Positions 53,315-61,148 of a stretch of 64,000 bases of DNA are shown piece after piece (the stretch's first letter is position 1; the number at the start of each line of letters is the position of its first letter). This DNA comes from Pseudomonas monteilii. GTDB lineage: Bacteria > Pseudomonadota > Gammaproteobacteria > Pseudomonadales > Pseudomonadaceae. Made by a program: the position numbers and the translations under genes. The notes under the pieces are model-generated. The model was not told the DNA's origin, did no database searches, and worked only from the letters and a program-made list of their open reading frames with translations. The stretch lies in assembly GCA_001534745.1 (NCBI GenBank), contig CP013997.1, positions 2,294,001 to 2,358,000 of the forward strand. The letters are read 5' to 3'.

Positions 53315-54133
53315 TCAGCCGCAGCGCACGGTCATGCCGCCGTCGACGACGATTTCCGTGCCCGTCACGAAGCGTGCTTCGTCACTGGCCAGGTACAGCG
53401 CGGCGTAAGCGGTGTCACGGCCATCGCCCATGAAGCCCAGCGGGATGCGTGCCAGGCGGGAGTCGAGCAGCTTGCCCACGTCGCCGCCCGTGCGCTGACC
53501 GGCAAGGCGTACCTCGACCATGGGGGTGTGCAGCTGGCCCGGCACCACGGTATTGACGCGGATCCCTTTGGGTGCGTATTCCACCGCAGTCACACGACCG
53601 AGCTGGATGACGCCGGCCTTGCTGGCGGCGTAGGCCACTTGCGCAGAGCCGGTGAAGCGGATGCCGGACGTCGAGGCGGTGTTGACGATCGAGCCACTGC
53701 CTTGGGCTTCCATCACGGGAAGGACGTGCTTGCAGGTCAGGTATACGCTTTTCAGGTTCAGGGCGATCTGGGCGTCGAAGGTGTCTTCGGGCAAGGCGAC
53801 GGCGCCACCGGCGGCGGAACCGCCGACGTTGTTCACCAGAATGTCCACGGTCCCATAGGCATGCGTACACGCCTGGACCATGGCCGCGACCGCCGCGCTG
53901 TCGGTCACGTCACAGGCGTACGGCGTGACCTCGCCACCGGCTTCGCGAATGCGGCCCAGGGTTTCTTCCAGGGCGTCCAGGTCACGGTCGACCGCGAACA
54001 CGCGGGCGCCTGCCAGGGCGAACAGCACGGCGACGGCACGGCCATTGCCCCAGCCTGCGCCGACGCAACCGGCACCTGTGACGATGGCGACCTTGCCTTT
54101 CAGGCGATCGCTGGTGGGAATGACTTCAGTCAT
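53315..54133 (-). CDS. SDR-family NAD(P)-dependent oxidoreductase
   Basis: The product has 272 residues. The cofactor motif is TGAGCVGAGWGNG, slightly longer than the usual TGxxxGxG. NNVGG replaces the common NNAG, the catalytic Ser is in NTASTSG, and Tyr/Lys are in YAASKAG. GTEIVVDGG closes the fold. It likely oxidises or reduces an alcohol or dihydrodiol-type intermediate. ATG 54133 with GAGGATC upstream is preferred over the longer frame to 54178. Confidence 0.9.
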   Translation of the reverse strand: MTEVIPTSDRLKGKVAIVTGAGCVGAGWGNGRAVAVLFALAGARVFAVDRDLDALEETLGRIREAGGEVTPYACDVTDSAAVAAMVQACTHAYGTVDILVNNVGGSAAGGAVALPEDTFDAQIALNLKSVYLTCKHVLPVMEAQGSGSIVNTASTSGIRFTGSAQVAYAASKAGVIQLGRVTAVEYAPKGIRVNTVVPGQLHTPMVEVRLAGQRTGGDVGKLLDSRLARIPLGFMGDGRDTAYAALYLASDEARFVTGTEIVVDGGMTVRCG

Positions 54134-54143
54134 GGGGTGATCC

Positions 54144-54704
54144 TCAATGCGATGGGGTAGGCAGTTCGGGAGCGACACCCACCGGTGGCGGCACCTCGAA
54201 TACCTTGATGGTCATGGAAATCAGGGTGTAGTAGCCGGCGATGCCCACTAGGTCCACGGCGGCCTCGTTGCCCAGCAGCGCCGTGAAGGCCTGGTAGAGG
54301 TCGTCGCTGACACGGCGGGTGTCGTGCAGCTCACGGATGAAGCGGTACACCAGGGCTTCGTCGGGCCTGCTGAACACAGGCTCTTCACCGTCGCGGATCG
54401 CGTCGATGATCGCCGGGGCCAGACCGGCCTCCAGGGCGAAGGGCTTGTGGGCCGCCCACTCGTATTCCGCCAGCCAGTGACGGCCCATGAGCAGGATGGC
54501 CAGCTCGGAAAGACGCGGCTCCAGGCAGCTGTCATAGCGGCAATAACGTCCGAGGGCCTGGGCGCACTCGGCCAGCTCCGGGCGGTGCAGCCAGAGGGCG
54601 AGCGGGCCGCGCACGCCTTTTCTCGGGCCATTGGCGATGCGGTCATAGACGGCACGTTGCGCATCATTCAGGTGGTGCGGGTCGATCGGGGGCAAGCGGT
54701 TCAT
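54144..54704 (-). CDS. Carboxymuconolactone decarboxylase-family protein
   Basis: The 186-residue all-helical protein has the CMD pattern: NGPRKGVRGPLALWLHRPELAECAQALGRYCRYDSCLEPRLSELAILLMGRHWLAEYEWAAHKPFALEAGL. The redox CxxC of AhpD-type members is absent, so it is closer to gamma-carboxymuconolactone decarboxylases or related lyases. AGGA 6 nt before ATG 54704 favours this start. It lies 11 bp upstream of the SDR start and just after the symporter. Confidence 0.88.
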   Translation of the reverse strand: MNRLPPIDPHHLNDAQRAVYDRIANGPRKGVRGPLALWLHRPELAECAQALGRYCRYDSCLEPRLSELAILLMGRHWLAEYEWAAHKPFALEAGLAPAIIDAIRDGEEPVFSRPDEALVYRFIRELHDTRRVSDDLYQAFTALLGNEAAVDLVGIAGYYTLISMTIKVFEVPPPVGVAPELPTPSH

Positions 54705-54715
54705 GGCCATTCCTG

Positions 54716-56068
54716 TTACGAGTGCTGGGTGTGCGATTCGACGGGGGCGTGGGTCTTGGGCGCCGTCTCGGGCATGACGGCCTGGGCCGCGCTGGCCTGC
54801 GAAGGCCGCAGCAGGCTACGGCCTGGGGCACGACCGGTTTCGCGTTCGAACGCCGCCGGGTCGAAGGCGCCTTCCCAGCGGGCGATGGCGAAGACCGCGA
54901 TGGTGTTGCCGACGATGTTGGTCAGTGCGGTCGCGGTGGCCATGATGCGGTCGATCCCGAACAACAGGCCCAGGCCGCTCAACGGCAGGGTCTGGACGGA
55001 CTGCAGCGTGGCCGCCAGCTTGATGAACGCGCCGCCGGCGACGGTGGTGCCTCCTTTGGAGGTGATGCTGAGGATCGCCAGCAGCCCGGCTTGCTGCCAC
55101 AGCGAGAAGGGCGTGTCGGTGGCCTGGGCGATGAAACCGATGGCGATGGCCATGTAGATGGCGGTGCCGTCCAGGTTGAAGCTGTAGCCGGCCGGCAACA
55201 CGAAACCGACCACCACCTCGTCACAGCCGGTGCGCTTGAGTTTCTCGATCAGGCGTGGGAACGCGACCTCCCCTGAAGCGGTACCGAAGACCAGCAGGAT
55301 TTCATCGCGGATCAGCCGCAGCACGGCCATGAATGGCAGGCCCACCGACCAGCTGATGGTGCCCAGCACACCGAACACGAACAGCAGCGAGGCGGCGTAG
55401 TACACGCCAATGAGCTTGAGCAGATAGAGGAGGGTGTCGCCACCGTAGCTGCCGATGGCGGCGGCCATGGCGCCGAAGGCACCGAGCGGGGCCAGCTTCA
55501 TGATGAAGCCAAGCATCTTGAACAGGATGGTCTGGGCCTCGCCGATCGCCCGCACCGCCACCGACTCCGGCCCGCAGGTGCGGTTGATGGCGATGCCGGC
55601 GAGCATCGAGATCAGCAGGACCTGGATGATGTCGCCCTTGGCGAAGGCATCGACCAGGGTATGCGGAATCAGGCTGAGCAGGTAGGTGACGATCGAGACC
55701 TCGCCGGCCGCGGCGGTGGCCTTGATGGCCGCCGCAGGCTCTTCCATCCCGGTCGCGTGTAGGCCTACGCCAGGCTCGACGACGTTGACCAGCACGAAGC
55801 CGATCAGCATCGCCACGGTGCTGACGACTTCGAAATAGAGCAGCGACTTGATGCCCAGTCGCCCCAGCTTGCGCATGTCCTGAACATGGGTGAGGCCGTG
55901 CACCAGGGTCACGAAGACGATGGGGGCGAGCATCATTTTCAGCAGGGCGATGAAGGCTTGCCCCAGCGGTTTCATGGCCGTGGCCCAGGCAGGCGCGGCG
56001 AAACCCAGAATAACGGCAGCGACAAGTGCGATCAGCACCTGGACGTGGAGCTTCTTCAACTGGTTCAT
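54716..56068 (-). CDS. DctA-like dicarboxylate:cation symporter
   Basis: The 450-residue membrane protein has the GltPh/DctA hairpin motifs: LVLPAGYSFNLDGTAIYMAIA, SITSKGGTTVAGGAFIKLAATL and the NIVGNTIAVFAIARWEG helix. It begins MNQLKKLHVQVLIALVAAVILG. It should import an organic acid with Na+ or H+. It is the first gene of the seven-gene operon and is divergent from the LysR gene, so it probably imports that pathway's substrate. GAGGACTCACC precedes the ATG. Confidence 0.92.
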   Translation of the reverse strand: MNQLKKLHVQVLIALVAAVILGFAAPAWATAMKPLGQAFIALLKMMLAPIVFVTLVHGLTHVQDMRKLGRLGIKSLLYFEVVSTVAMLIGFVLVNVVEPGVGLHATGMEEPAAAIKATAAAGEVSIVTYLLSLIPHTLVDAFAKGDIIQVLLISMLAGIAINRTCGPESVAVRAIGEAQTILFKMLGFIMKLAPLGAFGAMAAAIGSYGGDTLLYLLKLIGVYYAASLLFVFGVLGTISWSVGLPFMAVLRLIRDEILLVFGTASGEVAFPRLIEKLKRTGCDEVVVGFVLPAGYSFNLDGTAIYMAIAIGFIAQATDTPFSLWQQAGLLAILSITSKGGTTVAGGAFIKLAATLQSVQTLPLSGLGLLFGIDRIMATATALTNIVGNTIAVFAIARWEGAFDPAAFERETGRAPGRSLLRPSQASAAQAVMPETAPKTHAPVESHTQHS

Positions 56069-56158
56069 GGTGAGTCCTCGCCCTTTGGGTGGGCGTCATT
56101 GTTCTTGTGATTCGCTGGCAGCGCGTGGTCATACCCCTCTGCCTAGCTATTGGAGCCG

Positions 56159-56215
56159 AGCATAGAGCTATGGCGTAGTCCGCACAAAAACCTTATTTTG
56201 ATAAAAAGCTATGCT
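56159..56215. promoter_or_regulatory. Inverted repeats in the dctA-lysR divergent promoter
   Basis: CATAG-AG-CTATG lies at 56161-56172. A further CTATGCT at 56209-56215 mirrors AGCATAG at 56159-56165. The 168-bp divergent gap and these T-N-A type elements fit LysR binding sites. Confidence 0.45.
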
Positions 56216-56236
56216 GACAGAGCATGGGAGGGGTCG

Positions 56237-57163
56237 GTGGATATTCGTGAATTACGCTCTTTCGTCAAAGTTGCCCAATGCGGCGGCTTCACCCGCGCCG
56301 CCAAGGAACTGTTCATCGCCCAACCCGCGCTCAGCCGGCAGATCGCCAAGCTGGAAGAACAGCTCAAGGTCGAGCTGTTCACGCGCCATGGGCGAGGGGT
56401 GGAGCTGACGGCTGCCGGCGCACGCTTGCTGGAACGCGCGGAAATGATGCTGCGCTACCTGGAAGAGACGACGGACCATGTGCGCAACAGTGCGGACGAG
56501 GAACGCGGGCACCTGGCTATCGGGCTGCCGCCTGCGATCGGTTCGATCGTCGGCCCGCACTTGATCCGCACGTTCAAGGCGCGCTGGCCACGGGCATCGC
56601 TCCATGCGCTCGAAGGGCTCAGCACCTCGCTTCAGGAGTGGCTGCTGGAAGGGCGCATCGATGTCGCGGTGGTCTACAACCAGCCCTTGGTGGATGCCTT
56701 CGACGTTCGGCCCCTGTTCAGCGAGCGGATGGTCCTGGTCGGCCCACCGGGCGAAGCGCCGCGCAACGTTCGCCTGGCGGCGCTGGGGGACTTCCCCTTG
56801 ATCTTGCCGGGGCTGCCCCATAGCAACCGACGGCTGGTGGAGCAGATCGCCGCGCAGAATGCCGTGCGCCTGAACATCGTCCTCGAAGTCGACAGCGTCA
56901 GCCTGACCAAGCGCCTAGTCGCCGAAGGGCTCGGCTACTCGATCCTCGCCCATGCCGCCGTCCAGCAGGACATGAACGACCACACCCTGGTCGGACATGC
57001 CATCGAGCGGCCCGGCATTCGCTCCACCGTCTCCCTGACGCGGCTGCGCGAGCGACGCAGCTCCCGGCTGGCGTTGAGCTACGAAAAGATCCTGCTGGAG
57101 ACCCTGGAGGAACTGGTCACGGTCGGTGCTTGGAAAGAGGCCACCCACTGGCTGGAGCAGTGA
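56237..57163 (+). CDS. LysR-family transcriptional regulator
   Basis: The 308-residue product starts at GTG with GGGAGGGG upstream. The winged helix-turn-helix is VDIRELRSFVKVAQCGGFTRAAKELFIAQPALSRQIAKLEEQL. The effector domain starts near GHLAIGLPPAIGSIVGPHLI, like NAC/CynR-type LysR proteins of aromatic-acid operons. It is divergent from the seven-gene operon and is its probable activator. The upstream in-frame extension to 56150 crosses the operator region and is rejected. Confidence 0.92.
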   Translation: MDIRELRSFVKVAQCGGFTRAAKELFIAQPALSRQIAKLEEQLKVELFTRHGRGVELTAAGARLLERAEMMLRYLEETTDHVRNSADEERGHLAIGLPPAIGSIVGPHLIRTFKARWPRASLHALEGLSTSLQEWLLEGRIDVAVVYNQPLVDAFDVRPLFSERMVLVGPPGEAPRNVRLAALGDFPLILPGLPHSNRRLVEQIAAQNAVRLNIVLEVDSVSLTKRLVAEGLGYSILAHAAVQQDMNDHTLVGHAIERPGIRSTVSLTRLRERRSSRLALSYEKILLETLEELVTVGAWKEATHWLEQ

Positions 57164-57298
57164 GGCGCACAAGAGCCATGCCCGACGGTCATGGCGAGCC
57201 ATCCCCAGACGGTATTTGTCACCTGTCGGTAAACGCATAGGCTGACAGCGGGGCCGACCTCGGCCTCGCCGCTCAGATAACAACAAAAGGCACAGACC

Positions 57299-58180
57299 AT
57301 GCGTTCTATTCACAGTGCGACTTCACTGACGCTGCTCAGCGTCTGCCTGGCCAGTCAATTCGCCCAGGCTGCGCCTGACGTGTCCGTTCTCACGGCCAGC
57401 AAAGGCGACGTCCATATCGAAGCGTTGGTGCAGGGGGCGGGCAAACCCATCGTCATCCTTCCGTCCAAGGGGCGCGGTGCCCACGACTACGACCGCGTCG
57501 CCGAGTACCTGGCCGATGACGGCTACCGTGTCATTCGCCCCGAACCGCGGGGCATCCATGGCAGCCGCGCGCCCATGGACGCGCCGACCTTGCACGACTT
57601 CGCGGCCGACGTCGCCCTGGTCATGGACAAGGCGCACACCGGCCCTGCGATCGTCGTGGGTCATGCCTGGGGCAGTCAGCCCGCACGTGTTCTGGCCGTC
57701 GATCGCCCAGACCTGGTGAAAGGCGTGGTGCTGGCGGCCGCCTCGATCGGCAAGCTGCCGCCTGGCTCGTCGGAGAAGCCCTACGGCAGGATGGTCGAGG
57801 CCATCAAGGGGGCCGGTAACCAGGCATTGCCCGAGGCCCAGCGCCTCAAGTACCTGGAGATGGCCTTCTTCGCCCCCGGCAACGATGCGCGGGCGTGGCT
57901 GCCGGGGTGGTACCACGACACCCACGTGGCCCAGGATCATGCCAGGGACAGCACGCCGGTCGACAGCTACTGGTCCGCCGGGGACACCGTACCGATCCTT
58001 GACCTGCAGGCCGAGAAGGATGCCGTCGTCATTCCCAACATCCTCAAGCCCATGCTGGGGGAACGTGTGCAGCACCAGGTCATCGCCGGGGCCGGCCATG
58101 CGCTGGCGCCCGAGAAACCCAAGGAAATAGCCGACGCAATTGCCGCGTTCGCCAAGCGGGTCTATGCAGAGAAGGACTGA
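57299..58180 (+). CDS. Secreted alpha/beta-hydrolase-fold protein lacking the nucleophile Ser (copy 2)
   Basis: The 293-residue product has a Sec signal (MRSIHSATSLTLLSVCLASQFAQA). It is a paralogue of 49614-50507, sharing RPEPRGI, DRPDLVKGVVLAAAS and LPEAQRLKYL...FFAPGND. The elbow again reads VVGHAWGS, with Ala where Ser is expected, while the Asp (LDLQAEKDAV) and His (AGAGHALAPE) are kept. It follows the LysR gene by 135 bp and ends at a bidirectional terminator. The two copies flank the operon and its regulator. Confidence 0.85.
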   Translation: MRSIHSATSLTLLSVCLASQFAQAAPDVSVLTASKGDVHIEALVQGAGKPIVILPSKGRGAHDYDRVAEYLADDGYRVIRPEPRGIHGSRAPMDAPTLHDFAADVALVMDKAHTGPAIVVGHAWGSQPARVLAVDRPDLVKGVVLAAASIGKLPPGSSEKPYGRMVEAIKGAGNQALPEAQRLKYLEMAFFAPGNDARAWLPGWYHDTHVAQDHARDSTPVDSYWSAGDTVPILDLQAEKDAVVIPNILKPMLGERVQHQVIAGAGHALAPEKPKEIADAIAAFAKRVYAEKD

Positions 58181-58196
58181 CGTGTCCCGTTGAAAG

Positions 58197-58219
58197 ACGG
58201 GCCAGCACTGCTGGCCCGT
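58197..58219. terminator. Bidirectional terminator hairpin
   Basis: ACGGGCCAGCA and TGCTGGCCCGT are perfect 11-bp arms around one central base. The hairpin lies between the convergent hydrolase (ends 58180) and pcaJ (ends 58239). The T-run is short. Confidence 0.7.
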
Positions 58220-58238
58220 TCGTGCCGGGAACTACCGG

Positions 58239-58880
58239 TCACGCGATCAGCGGCACGCCACTGAGTGCCTGCAGCGCCTCGAACGTCAGGTCCGCGCAGA
58301 TCTCGACCACTTTCAGCCCCTCAGGGGTCACGTCCAGCACGGCCAGGTCGGTGTAGATACGGCTCACGCAACCGATGCCGGTCAAGGGGTAGGTGCATGC
58401 CGGCACCAGCTTGCTCTCGCCGGTCTTGGTCAGGTGATCCATCATCACGAACACCTGGCGCGCACCGGTGGCCAGGTCCATTGCGCCGCCAACGGCCGGG
58501 ATCGAGCCTTCCGCGCCGGTGTGCCAGTTGGCCAGGTCGCCTTTGACCGACACCTGGAAGGCGCCCAGCACGGCGATGTCCAGGTGGCCGCCGCGCATCA
58601 TCGAGAACGAGTCGGCATGGTGGAAGTAGGCCCCTCCGGTCAGCAGCGTCACGTGCTGCTTGCCGGCGTTGATCAGGTCGTCGTCTTCCTCGCCGGGCGC
58701 CGGGCTGGGGCCCATGCCCAGCAGGCCGTTCTCGCTGTGCAGGAACACTTCCTTGTCGCCCAGGTAGTTGGCCACCAGGGTCGGCGCGCCAATGCCCAGG
58801 TTCACGTAGGCACCTTCCTGGATGTCGGCAGCCACACGCTGGGCCATGTCGGTACGGGAGAGCTTTCGGGTGATGGTCAT
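58239..58880 (-). CDS. pcaJ: 3-oxoadipate CoA-transferase subunit B
   Basis: The 213-residue product begins with RKLSRTDMAQRVAADIQEGAYVNLGIG. It contains the catalytic Glu in HSENGLLGMGP and GAEGSIPAVGGAMDLATGA, close to P. putida PcaJ. With PcaI it moves CoA from succinyl-CoA to 3-oxoadipate, the penultimate step of the beta-ketoadipate pathway. It lies 8 bp after pcaI. Confidence 0.95.
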   Translation of the reverse strand: MTITRKLSRTDMAQRVAADIQEGAYVNLGIGAPTLVANYLGDKEVFLHSENGLLGMGPSPAPGEEDDDLINAGKQHVTLLTGGAYFHHADSFSMMRGGHLDIAVLGAFQVSVKGDLANWHTGAEGSIPAVGGAMDLATGARQVFVMMDHLTKTGESKLVPACTYPLTGIGCVSRIYTDLAVLDVTPEGLKVVEICADLTFEALQALSGVPLIA

Positions 58881-58888
58881 GGCAGGTC

Positions 58889-59581
58889 TCAGGAGGCGTG
58901 GGCGAGGGACGTGGCGGCGCGGGGAGCGGCCACCACGCGTTGAACGAAGATGCCCGGCGTGATGATGTGTTCCGGGTCCAGCTCGCCCAGCTCGACGATC
59001 CGGTCGACCTGGACGATGGCGGTCTTGGCGGCCATGGCCATGATCGGGCCGAAGTTGCGTGCCGCCTTGCGGTAGGTCAGGTTGCCCCAGCGGTCGCCCT
59101 GGTGCGCCTTGATCAACGCGAAGTCGGCGTGCAGCGGCATTTCCAGCACGTACTGGCGACCGTCGATTTCCCGGGTTTCCTTGCCTTCGGCCAACAGGGT
59201 GCCGTAGCCGGTTGGCGAATAGAACGCGCCGATGCCCGAGCCTGCGGCACGGATGCGTTCGGCCAGGTTGCCTTGCGGCACCACCTCCAGCTCGATCTTG
59301 CCGGCGCGGTACAGGGCATCGAAGACGTAGGAGTCGGACTGGCGCGGGAAGGAGCAGATGACCTTGCGCACGCAGCCGGCCTTGAGCAACGCGGCCAGAC
59401 CGGTCTCGCCGTTGCCGGCGTTGTTGCTGATGATGGTCAGGTCGCGGGGGGCTAGGGCGATCAGCCCATCGATGAGGTCCGAAGGCATGCCGGCAGTGCC
59501 GAAGCCGCCGACCAGCAGGGTCGAGCCGTCGGTGATGCCGGCGATGGCGCTGGCGATGGAGGGGTGGGTCTTGTCGATCAC
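58889..59581 (-). CDS. pcaI: 3-oxoadipate CoA-transferase subunit A
   Basis: The 230-residue product carries the CoA-binding GGFGTAGMPSDLIDGL, SNNAGNGETGLAALL and GAFYSPTGYGTLLAEGKETREIDGR, nearly as in P. putida PcaI. The start is GTG with GGAGCCCC upstream. A PcaR-type box lies about 115 bp upstream. The remaining pca genes are not in the window, as is usual for the dispersed P. putida pca loci. Confidence 0.95.
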   Translation of the reverse strand: MIDKTHPSIASAIAGITDGSTLLVGGFGTAGMPSDLIDGLIALAPRDLTIISNNAGNGETGLAALLKAGCVRKVICSFPRQSDSYVFDALYRAGKIELEVVPQGNLAERIRAAGSGIGAFYSPTGYGTLLAEGKETREIDGRQYVLEMPLHADFALIKAHQGDRWGNLTYRKAARNFGPIMAMAAKTAIVQVDRIVELGELDPEHIITPGIFVQRVVAAPRAATSLAHAS

Positions 59582-59695
59582 GGCGGGGCTCCGGGTGATG
59601 GGTAAGGCAGGGGCAGGGTGCGTGACGGTCGTGTCAGGCGTTTTGGATAGCTTGCCGTAAGCGGGGGAAGGAACAGAGGGGCGTACGCGGTAACC

Positions 59696-59710
59696 GTGCG
59701 GTTATCGAAC
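59696..59710 (-). promoter_or_regulatory. PcaR box upstream of pcaI
   Basis: On the minus strand the sequence reads GTTCGATAACCGCAC. It differs by one base from the PcaR target GTTCGATAATCGCAC that I recall from P. putida pcaI. PcaR activates with 3-oxoadipate as inducer. Confidence 0.75.
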
Positions 59711-59830
59711 GGTTATGCAGCGAGGAAGGCGGGCGGTGGCCGCGCGTGATGAAGGGAGAGATGAGTCTGCTGGAGCGAGGCCATGGTGGGCGCTCTCTTG
59801 CGAAAGGCCCGCCATGGCATTGCCCGGTCG

Positions 59831-60667
59831 TCAGGCGCTGGCGTGCGCCTGAGGGACCTTGAGCAGGTGGTGCAGGGTCGTGAGGAACAGGTCGAGGCTG
59901 ATGATGCCGGTGGCGACGGTCGACAGGACGGTCTGGCCCTTGTCGTCCTTGATCACCACGCGCTCGGTCCACTGGCTGAGGTCGAGCGAGCGCAGCGTGC
60001 CGAGGGCGACCGTACGACCATTGACGTCAAGCGTCTCCCGGGTGAGGGTCAATGGCTTTGTGGCGATGTTGAAGAAGTCGCCGCTCATGCGCTTGCCCCA
60101 GACCTGCGCGGTGTCGAGGTAATTGAACTGCACGGCACCGCCGTTCTCCAGGGTTTTCAGCACCGCAGGCAAGCGTTCGTTCAGGTGCTGCTCGCGCACC
60201 TGTTCGAGGAACACGAACAGCTTTTGCAGGTGAGGATTGACCCGGCGGAAGGATTCGCTGGCGTTGCGGCGGTAGGCGAGGTTGTTGGTCATCCCGGCCA
60301 CGGCGGTCTTGCCCGAGGCGAACAGGTAGACATCGTCCATTTCGCTGAACGGCACGTAGTCGCGCTGGCTGCCGATGATCTGGCAGAGGCCCTTTTCGTA
60401 CACCTCGTACCGCGCCACGCGCAGTTTCTTCTGCCACTGGGCCAGCGCGAACATCACTGCACCGAGCAGCGCCAGGAAGGCGGCGGTGGCGTAGAGCATG
60501 GACTTCGGACCATTGAAGTTCACGGAACTGGCCACGCTCAGGTAGCCGACGAACAGGGCCAGGGCGAAGAACACGGTGCCCAGGACGAGCAGGCTGATGA
60601 TCAGCGCCTTGCCGTAGCCATAGCTGCCCAGCAGCTTGCCGGTGGACGCGGGTGGGGTGGGTTGCAT
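59831..60667 (-). CDS. Uncharacterised two-segment membrane protein (DUF6585-like)
   Basis: The 278-residue product has two membrane helices (about 19-45 and 56-80) and a soluble C-terminal part starting VARYEVYEKGLCQIIGSQRDYVPFSEMDDVYLFASGK. The pattern of a PH-like domain after two helices recalls the DUF6585 family of unknown function. AGGAGG lies 8 nt before ATG 60667. There is no operon partner. It is flanked by pcaI and REP repeats. Confidence 0.7.
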   Translation of the reverse strand: MQPTPPASTGKLLGSYGYGKALIISLLVLGTVFFALALFVGYLSVASSVNFNGPKSMLYATAAFLALLGAVMFALAQWQKKLRVARYEVYEKGLCQIIGSQRDYVPFSEMDDVYLFASGKTAVAGMTNNLAYRRNASESFRRVNPHLQKLFVFLEQVREQHLNERLPAVLKTLENGGAVQFNYLDTAQVWGKRMSGDFFNIATKPLTLTRETLDVNGRTVALGTLRSLDLSQWTERVVIKDDKGQTVLSTVATGIISLDLFLTTLHHLLKVPQAHASA

Positions 60668-60884
60668 GGTGAAGCCTCCTTGCTTGGGGGGAAGTGGAAC
60701 CTTGTGATTCAGCTGGCCATGGGACATGACATGGTGCGCTTTGTTCAGGCGTAGGCCAAGTCGTTGTCGTTGCTGCTCTGGCTGTGTGGGAGTCCGCCTG
60801 CCGCCTTGGCGCCGCGCTGTCGTGCAGGAAACATGACGATAGCTGGCATGGCTAGAGGTGTTATCTCTGATCGATTTCTGGGGC

Positions 60885-61018
60885 CGCTTTGCGGCCCATC
60901 GCGGCACAGGGGCCGCTCCTACACCCGTAGCCCCACTGCGGTGTTGCAGGCTATCGCGGTCAACTGGGGGAGCGGCCCCTGCCGGGGCGCCGGACCGGCC
61001 GCGATTGGGCCCGCAGGG
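60885..61018. repeat. REP-like repeats (GGGGCCGCTCC type)
   Basis: GGGGCCGCTTTGCGGCCCAT and GGGGCCGCTCCTACACCCG, then inverted GGGGGAGCGGCCCCTGCCG, form several potential hairpins. They are related to 10917-11046. They fill the 481-bp gap 60668-61148 together with a short putative promoter region; no gene is seen. Confidence 0.65.
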
Positions 61019-61148
61019 TCCACAAAGTCCTTAAATCATTTGCTTTTCTATCACCGCCTGTCCCGCACAGGGCCAGTGATCGAATACGCTAAAGGATCAG
61101 TACAGTCAGCCGATAGCGGAATGCCATCGTCCAACTTCTCGGCTGACC

